Shown here: one piece after another, positions 31,022-43,416 of the stretch
Numbering within the stretch: the stretch's first letter is position 1
Layout: every line of letters begins with the position of its first letter
Origin: Sorghum bicolor
Lineage: Eukaryota; Streptophyta; Magnoliopsida; Poales; Poaceae
Assembly: GCF_000003195.3 (NCBI RefSeq)
Contig: NC_012873.2
Location: 5,851,894 to 5,915,893, forward strand
DNA: 64,000 bases
Direction: 5' to 3'
Notes under the pieces: generated by a model
Seen by the model: the letters and a program-made list of their open reading frames with translations, nothing else
Told to the model about the DNA's origin: nothing
Databases searched by the model: none
Position numbers and translations under genes: made by a program

Positions 31022-32749
31022 GTTGTCGTTGTTGTTGTGTGCGTGCGCGCCTCGGCCTGGAGAAGGATTGGCCGGAGAGGAAGACGACGACGACGACGAC
31101 GACGGACGGACGGACAGACGAGGCCGGCCGGGCCCTGCTGGTTGTTGTTCCTCCACCCACCACCTCCGGTCCTCCTCCTCCTCCTCCGTGCGCCGCTCCT
31201 CCTTACGCGGCGGGCGGCCGGCTGGCCGGAGGAAGAAGGAGAAGAAGGCGGGGGCGGTGTGGCACGACGACGATGGATGTCCAGGGCAGGGCAGCGGTCG
31301 GAGTCTGCCGAGGAGACGCCTTTATGCTTGGACTTTGGTTGCGGACGCAGCTGGGAGGAGAGGAGCTATCGACGACAACTGAGCAGCACCCCCTAATTAG
31401 AGGCGCCCCCAACCGGCCAACCGGCCGCCGGAGCAGCCACCAGCCAGCCAGCCACGCACGACGGGGCCGCCCCCACAGCTAGCAGCAGCAGCAACAACCT
31501 TTGCCAACAGCGGCGGCGTTGCGGAACAGCGTGGCAGCGCGTCGGTGTATCTGTCTGTATGCGACGACGCGGAGCGGAGGAAGGAGAGGAGACAGCTCAG
31601 TCAGGCCTCAACTTTTAACACCGCCTCGCGCCCGCCTGCCCCTGCCTACCTACCTGGACAGTGGTTGGCCGCTGCCGCCGCGTCGTATCCTTGCGTGCTC
31701 GTGGGCTCGTGGCAGCTGGCACTGGCCTTGCCGCTCCGGCCTCTGCGTCCTTGACCTCCTCTGCTCTGCTCCCATCTTCACCTGGGATCTCTGCAAATTA
31801 ACCTACGCTACGCCCATCACAATATACATCTTCACCTGGGATTTCTATCTGTTTCTGTCACCGGCAAATTGCTCAAGTGCAGCGCACATACAACAGACGC
31901 CTACCAAGCTGGCTCATCAAAAGGCCAAGGGAGACCCGGCCAACCCACGGGTTCTTCTTTCTTGACGACGACGGTGGGTGCAACAACAAGTTTACGGAAC
32001 CGTCAAGCACACACATCTCCTTGTCAGCTGCAGAGCGAACAGGATGTGGGTGCGTCCGCCGCAACCACCGGCGCGGACCAAGGCACATGGGGGCGGAGAC
32101 GGGAGACGCTCTCGCTTGCCCTTGTTGCCTGCCCCTGTCCCCCCTGCATCTGCATGTTGATCGGCAGACATCAGACCGCAAGATCTGCCGCAGCTGAAAC
32201 AAAGGAGCAGAGAACATAGTTTAACGATTTTAGTCAGTAACCTAATCACCAGGCCATCAATGATTAATGGAACCAGCCTACTCTCCACATAACCAAATGG
32301 GAAAGGCGCGGTGGTGCAGGCAAAATTTCCGGAATCTTTGGCAGCTAGCCTTTAGCGCCATAGTAGCTAATGTGCTCTGATATATAATGATGCGACATCA
32401 TTCATCCACCATGGTATGCCATCAGTTCTTTTTCTATTTGCTGTTTTCCCTTGAGAATATAGCTAATAATAAGTAACAGATACTACAAATGCACTTGTTC
32501 CCAAACATAGAAGGCCCAGCATAAGATGGTCATCAGGAATTCAGGATGGCCACTCCCTGAAAATTCAGGCTACCGCAAACCATGGATAACAGATTTTTTT
32601 TTGCAGTGCTGAATCGATAATAGATAGTTTTTTTTTTTTTGCTGTGCTGAATCGTAACCCCACAAGTGGACAACGAAGTTGTTGGGCCTACTGGAACAGG
32701 TGGCCAATCAAATTAATGCCCAAACAGATTTTGATGGGGAAAGGATCAA
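31022..32749. other. RIN4 upstream region and GC-rich spacer
   Basis: No supported gene. 31022-31500 is GC-rich, with (ACG)n at about 31083 and many overlapping open frames on both strands, as expected from GC-rich promoter/leader DNA. A direct repeat of ATCTTCACCTGGGAT occurs at about 31773 and 31828. 32290-32750 is AT-rich. Confidence 0.45.
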
Positions 32750-32989
32750 ACTGTTTAGTTCACTCCGAAATCCAAAAACTTTTCAAGATTCTCCGTCACA
32801 TCAAATCTTGGGGCACATGCATGAAGCATTAGATATAGATAAAAATAAAAACTAATTACACAGTTTGTCTGTAAATCACGAGATGAATCTTTTGAGCCTA
32901 GTTAGTCTATGATTGGATAATATTTGCCACAAACAAACGAAAGTGCTACAGTGTCGAAATCCGAAATCTTTTCGGAACTAAACAAGGCC
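32750..32989. mobile_element. GGCCTTGTTTAGTT-family MITE
   Basis: It starts ACTGTTTAGTTCACTCCG and ends CGGAACTAAACAAGGCC, with core TCTTGGGGCACATGCATGAA and GAGATGAATCTTTTGAGCC. Confidence 0.83.
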
Positions 32990-33261
32990 TGGAAGACAAA
33001 CACAAAATATATTTGCGTTTGACAAAATCCTGAACTAACAAGCAAAACCAGCTCATAAATTGAAAAGGTAAAACATAAACAAAAAAAAAATTGCCAACAA
33101 CCTATCTATATTATAAAAAAATAACACCTATTATGATGAAATCACAGGTCAAAGAAATAAACAAAATCAATATAAGAGTAATGATTTGTAGGAAAGACAA
33201 TGATTGGTCCGTTCAGGAAAGCTCAGCTAAGACAAGACATGGCAAAATACATTTTTTCATG

Positions 33262-33640
33262 ACCATCTACATCGAGCTCACAAATCACCGAGATAACCAT
33301 ATAGATCAACAGTGGAAGCAAAACGCCAACAGCATCAGAAAAAAGGGTAGGTACCATTAAATTAATGTAAGACATTATTAATATTAATGAGAAAAGATAT
33401 AAAATTAACGACTAGTGATTGGTGATTAAAATATGGTTGCATCATTATTCAGAAAAAAAAAACTCAAGTTACTGAGATAACCATCTAGATCAACCGCAGA
33501 AGCAAGACACCAACACCATCATAAAAAAACACATGTACCATTAAATTACTTTTAAGACATTATAATTTTAATAAGAAAAGCAATAATCTTAATGAGTAGC
33601 GACTAGTAACTAAAATATGACTGCGTCATTATTCAGAAAA
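33262..33640. repeat. Tandem duplication, unit about 195 bp
   Basis: The two units share GAGATAACCATATAGATCAA / GAGATAACCATCTAGATCAA, TACCATTAAATTA, GACATTATTAAT-like text and end in TCATTATTCAGAAAAAA. Units run about 33262-33460 and 33462-33640. No coding content. Confidence 0.8.
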
Positions 33641-36423
33641 AATCAACTGCATAGTACAATTCTGATCGAAGTAATGAAACAAGCAAACCAGATGTATAAG
33701 CTGCTCTACTTTTCAATAAATCAATAAGTAATTATAACTTATCTTACAAATTCTTCAGCCCTTCAATAGTAATGGGGTAATGTTTACATTGTCTTTGCAC
33801 CTTTACTCTGGATATTAACAAGGAGAAACTGCTTTCAAGTGACAACATAGCTCCTTGTTTAAGACTCAACAAACGAGTGCCTCTGAAAAACAAGTTCCAT
33901 GGTATTCTTGGCTTCTTGCTTTCACCGATTGGCCCTCTACCCCCAGCAAATTAGCAGAGGGCATTGCAATTTACAATCTGATCGCATGAGGGCACCATCA
34001 TGGTGTGCTCAGGGCAGGGGCTCCAGAAGTAATTATCAAGCAGCATGCAAGCAGAAGCTGCCAGAAAAATGTCATAGTAATGGTTATTTATAATATTCTC
34101 AAAAGAAAAAAGTTTATCTTCAGCATATTATTTCAATGAGTACAATATTTATAAATGGCATGAAAACAACACCAATCGAGAAAGAAAAAAATTATTCTGA
34201 GAAGAGATGCTAAACTTAAGAAAGTCCATTCTCCAAACAATCATGAACCTGGGTGTACATTACTATAGTCTTAACCACCATCACTATCACAATCCAATAG
34301 CATAACATTTAAGAAAACAATGTCATATTTCCTTGCCTTCAATACAACTAGGCAGCCTTTGTCATATTGTCATATGTTTTGCTTACATTCCATATTTATG
34401 CAATACACTTCACTCCCCAGAGTCAGCACCAGTCATCAAGAGGCTATAGTCACGTGCTGACAGCTAACAATACCCTTGGTACTGTTGGTCGAAGTGGAAA
34501 TGAATTAATTGAATGCATAGGTTTATACTTACTCTTCATTGGTTGAATTCATCATGGTAAGGTCCACTGGCCGAATACTACCAGGATTACTGGGTCAGCA
34601 ATAGGACAGTTTTGCTTGCCATGGTGTGATAGCCAGAGCATGCCATCTAGGAGATGCCTAAATGCCAAATTTCACATAAACGAAGATACTCACAGGGTTA
34701 ATAATACTATACTACCTCTTATCCAAATTAGAGGCCACTTTTGCTTTGTCTAGAGTTATTCTCTAGTTCTGAACATTCTTTTTAGAAAATATATATCATA
34801 ACATCTACAAAGACATATTTCATGGAGAATTTAACGATGCTAATTTAATTTTGTAGATGTTGGTGCATTTTTCTAAAAAAAGTGGTCAGAGTAGAGAAGT
34901 TTGACTTAGGACATAGCTAAAGTGCTTAGAATTTTGGAATAGAGGGAGTAGAAAGGAGACGGTGCAGTTTTGTCTTATCCCAGTATAAGTGAAAGTCAGA
35001 TCAAGATAATATCACTACCTACTTGCATTCTATAATTATTTGTGTATCAAGCAAGACTGAAGCCATATTTCTTTTGTTGAAAACTAAAATTTTTGTGTAC
35101 AAGATGTAAACACATAAAGATCACTTGCAGCTTTAGTCTTTGCAATTAAAATGTCACTCCAAGCAAATATACTATCGCATGACTAGGTAACCAAACAATA
35201 TCTACATGGGTCACAACATTTGTTCCTGCTTCCAAACCATAAGAGAAGGAATATGACTACCATTGAGGCACCATCCTCTGATGTACAAATGACAGAACAA
35301 ACCTAACCTGAAATGTAAGAACATTTGTTAAATTCGTTAGTAAATATAAAAAACAAACAGAAGAAACTGCTGAAAGTATATCCAAATACCTTCCGCTTTT
35401 TATGTTATGCCACCCCACTTGATGCTATTAGCAATGCTTTGATAGTTGTAGTAGTTGATCCTGCAAATAACTTTCATCTTGATGCTTTATATGAATGTGT
35501 CAGACGTGCCATGAGGCAGTAAAGCTGAAGTTACAGCACCAAGTAGAATCTTCTACTTTCAGCGTGACTTTTTATGTTTTCAGCTAATGCTTAATGTGTA
35601 ACCATATTCCAAATTATTGATGCAAATTGTTATTTTATGAAGTTTCCAACAGATCCACTATCTATAGCCAATGTTGTTTGCAGCTTCAGAAATCAAAAGT
35701 TAGCCACTAAATTTACTTTCAGTGACACAAATAGAAGCATCAACCTAAACATAAAAATCAACATTTATTCTATTATGGGGAACTGCTACAGTGCATTAGG
35801 AGTAATACAAACTGATATCATGGACCACTGTAAATGACAAGTTAGCAGCACAAGCACTAGGAATTTAGGATAGTAAAGTAAGTTTATGGTTTTCAAAGAG
35901 AAGCAAAGTAAATTTGTTCACGGTATATGAGAATGAAAAAATATATATATAGAAGTTGAAACGTGGTTGAACTTCATTTGTTCAACAGAACTTTGATCTC
36001 AACATTTTGGCCATTCCTTTTGAATGATTTTTTTTTCTTTCAGTTCCTCAAACCCAAACAAGTGATACTTGAAGAGTAAAAAGTAAAACCATGGAAGGGA
36101 AATGTAGCTAAAGATTGAAATAAGTTACTTTGTCTGTCTCTTTCCTCACAAGAGGAAGGAAGTAAAATGTTGCTATATTACAGTACAACAGCTGCTGCAA
36201 GATTTGGCGATAATCCTCAATCGCCCGAAAACAAGCAGGCAAGCATGCAGATAAGTCAACCAAGATTCAGGCAAATAGTAATCATCGTCAGATCAAGTAA
36301 ACAACAACAACAACATCGTAGTGGAGGGGAGAGTTGGTGTCGGCTACGAGAGAAGGGAAGAACCAAATATTTTTCTCCTTTTCCTCTTTCTCTAAGCAGC
36401 GGCTCGCTCAATTGAGCTCGACG
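33641..36423. other. AT-rich intergenic DNA downstream of the ERF gene
   Basis: No gene recognised. It contains a Stowaway-like MITE (34712-34950). The last few hundred bases before 36424 would be the 3' untranslated region of the ERF gene. Confidence 0.5.
34712..34950. mobile_element. Stowaway-like MITE
   Basis: TACCTCTTATCCAAATTAGA on the left and TTTGGAATAGAGGGAGTA on the right are inverted termini typical of Stowaway, with TA at the borders. Confidence 0.7.
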
Positions 36424-37068
36424 TCACAGCCGCAGCGCCGTGAGCCTGAGCTCATCCTCCTCATCAGCGTACAACCCGACGCCGGCTCCGCAGCCGCCGC
36501 CGCCAGGGGGAAGGTTGAGGTCGAACGGGAGCGGGACCGGGCACGACGGAGAGGCCGCCGCGTCCGTGCAGTCGTCGTCGACGACCGAGGCCGAGGAGCC
36601 GCAGTCGCTGCGGCAGTCGCCGTCGGGGATCGGCGGCGGAAGAGGCCGCGGCGGGAGCACGGGCCGCGGCCGCGCGCCGCCGAAGGACTCCACGGTGGAG
36701 CTTAGGCTGCTGCAAGCCGGCCTAGCGACCGGCGGCGTCGAGACGCCCGTGGCGTTGGGATACGTCGTGTACGGCGCTGCTGCTGCGGCGGCGGCGGCGG
36801 GCATGTGAAGGTGGTGGTGGGCGGCTGCGGCGGGGAGCGGGAAGTTGGTCCTGGCCTTGGGCCCGCGCAGCATCCGCGCAGCGGCGTCGTAGGCGCGAGC
36901 GGCGTCCTCGGCGGAGTCGAATGTGCCGAGCCAGACGCGGGCCTTCTTCGCCGGGTCACGGATCTCCGCGGCGTAGCGGCCCCACGGCCGCTTCCGCACG
37001 CCGCGGAACCGTGACTCCACGTCACCGTCCGCCTCCGCCGCCGCCGCCACGCCGCCGCCGCGCCGCAT
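36424..37068 (-). CDS. ERF-family transcriptional repressor with AP2 domain and EAR motif
   Basis: Intronless, 214 residues. The single AP2/ERF domain spans residues about 20-77 ([37 protein letters not shown]), with the Ala and Asp typical of ERF rather than DREB proteins, so it should bind GCC-box promoters in the nucleus. Residues 182-188 are FDLNLPP, an EAR repression motif that recruits TOPLESS-type co-repressors; the extreme C-terminus LRLTALRL may be a second weak LxLxL motif. This layout fits ERF group VIII (AtERF3/4/11-like), regulators of ethylene, jasmonate and stress responses. Ala-rich and His-rich linkers are typical of grass members. The start is the first ATG before the AP2 domain. 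A TATA box at 37408-37417 and a purine-rich leader of about 300 bases precede it. No lesions. Confidence 0.93.
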   Translation of the reverse strand: MRRGGGVAAAAEADGDVESRFRGVRKRPWGRYAAEIRDPAKKARVWLGTFDSAEDAARAYDAAARMLRGPKARTNFPLPAAAAHHHLHMPAAAAAAAAPYTTYPNATGVSTPPVARPACSSLSSTVESFGGARPRPVLPPRPLPPPIPDGDCRSDCGSSASVVDDDCTDAAASPSCPVPLPFDLNLPPGGGGCGAGVGLYADEEDELRLTALRL

Positions 37069-37289
37069 GCCGCCGGATTAGCCGCCCGAGCGCGAGGGTG
37101 TGTGTGGGACAGGAACGGGGATCGGAGAATCGGAATTGTAGGGAGGAGGAGGAGGAGGAGGAGGGGGAAGGTGGGAAGGAGTTAATTGGAAGGCTTGCTT
37201 GTTTGCGCTGCCACCGCCCACGACGCGCACCCCACCCCCCACCCGCTCGCGGCTCGCCTCCCACCACCACCACCACCATCCCTGCCCGC

Positions 37290-37375
37290 CTTGCCTTTTT
37301 CTTCTCAATCTTCCTTCTTTTCTTTTCTTTTCCTTTTTTCCCCCTCCTCTTCTTCTTCTCTTTTCTTCGCCTGTA
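37290..37375 (-). promoter_or_regulatory. Long GA-rich (polypurine) tract in the ERF 5' leader
   Basis: On the coding (minus) strand this is almost pure purine (AAGAAGAGGAGGGGG-type). Such leader tracts occur in plant core promoters and 5' UTRs. Function is inferred from position only. Confidence 0.55.
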
Positions 37376-37407
37376 GACATGTCTTTTTTACGATTTAATT
37401 TAAATTG

Positions 37408-37417
37408 TTTTTTATAG
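37408..37417 (-). promoter_or_regulatory. TATA box of the ERF gene
   Basis: Minus-strand GCTATAAAAAAC, about 340 bp upstream of the ATG, placing transcription start near 37380 at the upstream edge of the purine-rich leader. Confidence 0.55.
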
Positions 37418-37513
37418 CTTTGCTTTTCTTTCTTTTGATGCAGCTTTGAGCTTTCTTTGCCGGCTGAAGGCATGCTAAACAGACATGATGTTATCTCTAG
37501 TCACCTCAATTCA

Positions 37514-37757
37514 GGCCTTGTTTACTTCCCAAAAAATTTTGCAAAATTTTTCAGATTTCCCGTCACATCGAATCTTTAGACGCATGTAAGGAGTATTAAA
37601 TAGAGACGAAAATAAAAACTAATTGCATAATTTGGTCGGAATTGATGAGATGAATCTTTTGAGCCCAGTTAGTCTATGATTGGACAATATTTGTCACAAA
37701 CAAACGAAAGTGCTACAGTACCTGTTTTGCAAAATTTTTTTGGAACTAAACAAAGCC
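37514..37757. mobile_element. GGCCTTGTTTAGTT-family MITE, ERF promoter
   Basis: GGCCTTGTTTACTTCCC to TTTTGGAACTAAACAAAGCC, with core GACGCATGTAAGGAGTATTA, the subtype whose core reads AGACGCATG rather than GGCACATGC. It sits about 100 bp upstream of the predicted ERF TATA box. Confidence 0.87.
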
Positions 37758-39772
37758 TCATATGTATTACAGTAAATTATAATGAAAATTAGTTGATTTT
37801 TCACCCCCAATACGTATGGATCAAAATAAACATACATGCAGTAAAACAAGGCCTAAATATCTTAGTAAGTAAATTTAACTGTCTCATAGAAAACTCGACA
37901 ATCTAAAGGTTTTTAAGTAAAGTTTGATAACTACTACAGTGATAAAAAGCCCTTGGGTAAATTGTTTCATCCGCCGACGACGATGATCATGGCATCACCG
38001 CCGTGTTTTGCTAGACATAGTAATGCATTTTCATAATGCTTATCTAAATAAAGCTTAATAGCATATTCAACAAAGCCATAAATTAAAGATACATTCTTCA
38101 AATAAATGTATCATATGATGGAACAAGTTTATGTTTGAGAAAAGCAGTTCAAGCTAACCCAAAATGTGATTTAAATTCATGCTATTCAACCAGCATCTAG
38201 TTCCTATTCTTGTCTAGGTTTGCATGTCCAGGTTTGAAGTTCTTGTTATACATTCACTTGATAAATTACATGATAGGTTTTTTTTTATGTTTCACTCTTA
38301 CCCTTGGGCAACCTACATGGTTTATTAGTTTAGGATCGGCACATCTATTTCATTCAATTTATATCTTTTGTGCAAAGTATAAGTCATAGAAACCTTCCTC
38401 CGATTATTACTTTGGAGTAGTATCAGATTATCTTTTACTTTTAGTGATAATTAGACCTCAAAAGTCTAAGTTTATTTCTCCTACAAGTATTCAATACTTG
38501 TATGCACATTTTTAAGGTAAGGTTACTCTATAGTTTATGATCTTTGAGACCGACAATAGTTAAAGTCTATCGTATTTGTAGTCTCATTGTAAGGAGAATG
38601 AAGTATCGAAAAATTAGCATGGATCTAAAAAACTTCAATTGGAAATCAACACACAATTGGTATCAAACTAAAATTCAATATCAAATTGAAGTTGTTCATT
38701 TGGTATCTACTTTGCTCTCTTTGCATTATATAGATTAAATTCCCTATTAACGCTCTTTATAGCCACGTCCTGCATATGCTTTGTCTTCCACCATATGTTT
38801 ACATACATTTAGGGAGAGCTCAACCTATATATATATATAGTGTAGTATGAGAGTCAAAGTTTTATGATCTAGCTCCTTATCTTTTTTTGTGCCTTCAATT
38901 GGCATCAATGATAACAAATAAATTGATCCTCTCTTGTGCTACTGATGTCTTCCTTTTAGTGTTTTGATTCCAAAGAGGAAGAATTTGTGGACCAAAGCAA
39001 GACCATCGATAAATAAATACCAAAACACTTAGCTAAAACTTAATTATATATTTAGATAGATATCTTGCATAAGTTTTGATAAGCACGTTTTTAGATGTCA
39101 TTAGTTTTAAAGTTACCTAATTCACCTCACTCTCTTATACATCATGGTCCATTTAGTTGTTACTAGAGTCGTCTTAGTTACTCGTGGTAGATTGTCTTTT
39201 CCATAGTTATAGCTTCTGTGGCTGTTATTACCTAATTCGAGCCTTCTTCTTTGTCAATATAATTGGTAGCTCCCTTGCTCGGTCATTTCAAAAGAACCAT
39301 TGGATGAAGTAAGGTTAAAATTATAGATTGTCCCATAAAACAAAGTAGTTACTTCGCTCATCAGTCATCATCTTAGAAAATCCTTGGTACTGTTAACCAT
39401 AGTTTTTCCTTCTTCTTCTTCTAGTTGTTATAGCTACAAACAATGTTGCAGCGTACAATGGGCATCATGAAACCCCATTTAATAAAGGGAAGACGTACAC
39501 TATTAGGTTCGTGCATATCGCATCATCATTTCCTTATGACACATTGGTCCCTTTTTAAGGCTTTAACATTCACTTAACTTGAAGCAGAAGAGACTCTGGC
39601 AATGCACGGCAAAGCTGATTGCTAACATCCACTCGAGAGCTAAACAAAGTACTCGTCCTTGGCGGTGAGTAAACAAAATAATTACTCGTGGCTGATTCTC
39701 GGAACCAATTTATTAGGATTCAAGTTCTGATGTGAGTTATTATAATTTTCTAGATTGCAGTGATAGACATTA
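37758..39772. other. AT-rich intergenic DNA
   Basis: No gene, RNA or delimited repeat found. The short motif AAGTTACCTAATTCACCT at about 39110 recurs at about 41987. Confidence 0.5.
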
Positions 39773-40018
39773 CAACAAGTATTATAGCAGGCTGTAAGCC
39801 AGCTAAATGCTGAGGTGGAGGTGAGAGAAGAAGAGAGAGAGTAAAAGCGGGCTGTAAGCTTACGGTCGGCTCAGACACAAAAACCAAGAAAGTCTGTGAG
39901 ATAGACAAGTGGGCCACGTATTAATAGTGATGAGCTAACCATTATATGAGTGGGCTGCAAGAAGGCTGTAAAGAAATCTTACAGTCAGCTGCTGGCTGTA
40001 TTATAATACTTGCTCTTA
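39773..40018. mobile_element. MITE with CAAGTATTATAGCAGGCTG termini
   Basis: CAAGTATTATAGCAGGCTGT on the left and CTGGCTGTATTATAATACTT on the right are inverted repeats, with an internal GGCTGTAAG motif repeated. It is about 245 bp long. Confidence 0.75.
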
Positions 40019-40055
40019 GACGACGTACCTATAAGATTAAGGCTGGATAATAAGC

Positions 40056-40715
40056 CGAGCTGGCTTGGCTCGGCTCGGTTCGTTTTAGGCCTTGTTTAGA
40101 TCAAAAACTTTTTAGATTTTGACATTGTAACACTTTTGTTTGCATTTGACAATTATTGTCTAACCATAGACTAACTAGGCTCAAAAGATTCGTCTTGCAA
40201 ATTACAAGCAAATTGTGCAATTACTTATTTTTTATATATACTTAATGCTTCATGCATGTGCCGCAAGATTTAGTGTGACAATAAATCTTAAAAAGTTTTT
40301 AGATTTTGGAGTAAACTAAACAAGTCTTTAGCTCGTTAGGATAACGAGCTAGCTCGGCTCGTTATGAGCTCGAGTTGGCTCGTTAAACTTGCGAGGCAGG
40401 TATAAAAATATTAGTATTTATCTAAAGTTTAAAAATAGTAATAATAATAAAAATAATATATATAATAATCTTAAGTCAAACAAAATATTCATACGAGCTA
40501 ACATATCAACCATTTATAACCTGTAACACATGAAGTAATACAAAACTAATATAAGCTATAATGACTTTTCTCTGAAATTGTAGCCCGTTTAGCTCACGAG
40601 CAGCTCGCGAGCTAGCTTGAGTTAGCTCGTTATAGCTAACAAGTAAAATCTTAGCTCGGCTCGTTACGATAACAAGCTGAGCCGAGCCAGCCACGAGCTG
40701 AGCGAGCTAACAAGC
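40056..40715. mobile_element. Foldback element rich in GAGCTCG motifs, with nested MITE
   Basis: GAGCTGGCTTGGCTCGGCTC near the left edge pairs with CTGAGCCGAGCCAGCCACGA near the right. CTCGTTAGGATAACGAGCTA and CTCGTTACGATAACAAGCTG are further inverted pairs. A 238-bp MITE (40088-40325) interrupts the left arm. Exact ends and target duplication are unresolved. Confidence 0.6.
40088..40325. mobile_element. GGCCTTGTTTAGTT-family MITE nested in the foldback element
   Basis: GGCCTTGTTTAGATC to GTAAACTAAACAAGTC, with TTTA at both borders. It lies inside the left arm of the 40.06-kb foldback, so it is the younger of the two. Confidence 0.85.
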
Positions 40716-40743
40716 TTCATTTTTTTTATCTAGGCTTATATAA

Positions 40744-40964
40744 GGCCTTGTTTAGTTCGCAAAAATTTTGGTTTTTAGCTATTGTAGCATTTTTGTTTTT
40801 ATTACAAATATTGTCAATCACGGAGTAACTAGGCTCAAAAGATTCATCTCACAAATTATAGGTAAACTGTGCAATTAGTTTTTATTTTCGTCTATATTTA
40901 ATGCTCCATGCATGCGACCAAAGATTCGATGTCCGGAGAATCTTGAAAATTTTTGCGAACTAAA
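40744..40964. mobile_element. GGCCTTGTTTAGTT-family MITE, head-to-tail with the next
   Basis: It starts GGCCTTGTTTAGTTCGC; its right end GCGAACTAAA runs directly into the GGCC of the following copy, so the two share or have lost a terminus. Confidence 0.82.
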
Positions 40965-41206
40965 GGCCTTGTTTACTTACAAAATATTTTGCAAAATGTG
41001 AATAGTACTAGTTTCGTTTGTATTTGACAAATATTGTCCAATCATAAACTAATCAGGCTCAAAAGATTCGTCTCGTCAATTCCGACCAAACTGTGTAATT
41101 AGTTTTTATTTTTATCTATATTTAATACTTCATGCATACGTCTAAAGATTCGATGTGACGAGGAATCTGAAAAATTTTACAAAATTTTTTAGAACTAAAC
41201 AAGGCC
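40965..41206. mobile_element. GGCCTTGTTTAGTT-family MITE
   Basis: GGCCTTGTTTACTTAC to TAGAACTAAACAAGGCC; it belongs to the AGACGxATG/CGTCTAAAG core subtype, unlike its immediate neighbour. Confidence 0.87.
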
Positions 41207-41401
41207 CTAAGATGTATTTTTGATACCATTATAGGATACCGTAGCATGAAGTATCTTGGACCATTCGGGGGTATATGAGCTCCTCTAGAGCATTGTTTTA
41301 AAGGTCAAAGATCTCAACTACGTTCACCAAAGATAATCTTCGAACCCCGTTTTTGCTGATGAGAGGAATTATTTTTACAACGTGCACTCATGGACAAGTA
41401 A

Positions 41402-41627
41402 GGTCTTGTTTAGTTCACCCCAAAACCAAAATCTTTTCAAGATTCCCCATCACATCGAATCTTACGGCACATGCATGTAGTATTAAATATAGGTGAAAAT
41501 AAAAACTAATTGCACAGTTTATCTGTAAATCACAAGATGAATCTTTTAAGCGTAGTTACTCCATGATTGGATAATGTTTATCAAATAAAAACGAAAATGC
41601 TACAGTTGCGAAAACTTTTCAGTCTAA
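41402..41627. mobile_element. GGCCTTGTTTAGTT-family MITE, right end degraded
   Basis: It starts GGTCTTGTTTAGTTCACC, and the core CTTACGGCACATGCATGTAG is present. The right terminus is reduced to TTTTCAGTCTAAGAC. Confidence 0.78.
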
Positions 41628-41756
41628 GACGGGAAAATCCAACTCTGGATACATTCATTCATTCACACTCTAATGTTTTGTCTCTTCTTACAGAGCATTG
41701 TAGCAGTTGAACAGACCAAAAGCTTCATATACACTTGTATAGTCATCGATCGAGAG

Positions 41757-42228
41757 ATGACAACACTTTCTTTTTTGAAGTTTTTTTTTTTGGAAGAAGA
41801 TGATAACACTTTCTTATCATCACTCATCAGTATTAGCGATATCATCCATGATTACGCCGCAGATTAAGTTAAGGCTGTTAAGCAATCACGGACCGTCCAT
41901 ACACGCACAAAAAGCAGCACGACTTACTACTACTGTACTTCTTTAATCTCGCATGTATTGTTTCACTCTCTATCCATTCGTTGTCAAGTTACCTAATTCA
42001 CCTTAGTCTCTTAGACGTCACCGTCCACACATTTTTTAAGAAGTTTTTTTTTCTTTAGAAGATGATAACACATTAACACTAACTTATCATCACTCATGAC
42101 TATTAGCGATATCCACGACTAAGCCACAGATTAAGTCAAGGCTGTTAATAAGCAATCACCGAGCATACCGCGCACAAAGCAGCACGATTTACTACTTTAA
42201 TCCTGCATGTACTGTTTCACTCTCGTCA
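41757..42228. repeat. Tandem duplication, unit about 200 bp
   Basis: Two units (about 41776-41976 and 42040-42228) share AGAAGATGATAACAC, TTATCATCACTCAT, ATTAGCGATATC, AAGGCTGTTA, AAAGCAGCACGA and TGTTTCACTCTC. Units are diverged by substitutions and small indels. Non-coding. Confidence 0.8.
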
Positions 42229-43087
42229 CTTTTCCTTATCGCTTCCTCCTTCCGCTTCCCTGTTTCCTCCCTCTCTGTGTGTGTGTGTGTGTTTTTTTTT
42301 TCTTTTTTTGCTCTTCATGTGGACACTCGGCTCGTGGGGTTCGTGCATGACTTCGTGGGCTGTGCTGTTGCCTGTGCTGCGTGCAGGCAGCCTGAGGGTG
42401 AGGGCTGCCAGTCTGCTGCTGTTCAGGGGGCTCCGTGCTGTTTATTGCGTACTACAGTGTTTTCCGCGACGAATCCAGCCGAGCGTCTGCTGCGCCTGCG
42501 CCTGCCGCTCCCGTCGCTCGCCATCGAGCGGTGGCGTGTGCGCGCAGGTGCAGCGGCCTACGGCTACGGGCGGGTGGGCTGGTGGGTGGCATGGTGGGCG
42601 ACTGGCGCGCCGCTGTCCCGTTCCGTGTGGGCAACTGGGCTGGGCATCATGGTATGCAGAGCGCGCGCGCACGAACGTGGGCGGCAACTGGCAATGGCAT
42701 CGTGCTCGCCTGCATGGGTCCTGTCCTGACGCTGCCTGCGAGAACAAGAGGTGTGAGCCGCGGGCCCGCGGGAGCGAGCCAACCACAGACGCTCGCCGCG
42801 CTTCATGGCTTCTCTGTGCAGGCTATTTCCTTAATTTAATTGGGTCACGCCAACCTGCAGTTGCACTTGCACCCGTGGCCGTGGGCCGTGGCGAGCTCTT
42901 GGAGTTTTTGATTTGTGATGAAGTGCTTCGGCAGCTTGCCCCTCCCACATTGATCGGGGTTTACTCTACCAGTCATTCAGTAGTATTTTTTTTTCTCACA
43001 ATAAATTAGCCAAAAATACTTTCTGTCATGGCTTATTAATCAAACAAACAAAGCGAGTCCAGGACGTGTTTGAATGCTTGATCCTTG
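42229..43087. other. GC-rich patch with open frames, no supported gene
   Basis: 42280-42840 is open in several frames on both strands (longest 242 codons from 42281 on plus), but residue order is low-complexity Cys/Arg/Trp-rich and matches nothing I know. A (GT)n run is at 42277. I do not call a gene. Confidence 0.4.
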
Positions 43088-43339
43088 GGCCTTGCTCAGC
43101 CCTTTTTCACTTAGGTCCAAAATCCAAAAACTTCTTAAAATTTCTTATTTTATCGAATCTTGCGACACATGTATAAAATATTAAATATAGATAAAAAATA
43201 ACCAATTATATAGTTTGCCTGTAATTTATGAGACGAATCTTTTAACCCTAGTTAGTCCATGGTTAGATAATAATTGTCAAATACAAATCAAAGTGTTACA
43301 TTACTTAAAAACTTTTCACCCAGGAAACTAAATAAAACC
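43088..43339. mobile_element. GGCCTTGTTTAGTT-family MITE, degraded ends
   Basis: Core ATCTTGCGACACATGTATAA and GAGACGAATCTTTTAACCC; it ends GAAACTAAATAAAACC. The left end GGGCCTTGCTCAGCCC is aberrant. Confidence 0.72.
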
Positions 43340-43416
43340 TCATCTACAATCTGATTGTTTTCCATCCCTAGCCAAAAATACCTTGAGACCTGTGCGAGCA
43401 ATAATTTCCTTGCTAA

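Noticed and set aside
31000..32220. Many open frames around 31-32.2 kb
   Set aside because: GC-rich promoter-type DNA with simple repeats; no frame shows a domain or plausible gene structure.
36440..36808. Open frames on the plus strand over the ERF gene
   Set aside because: Shadows of the AP2/EAR-coding exon.
42281..43009. 242-codon open frame in a GC-rich patch, plus overlapping frames on both strands
   Set aside because: All frames in the patch are open because of GC richness. The residue order is low-complexity and no domain, promoter or splice context supports a gene.
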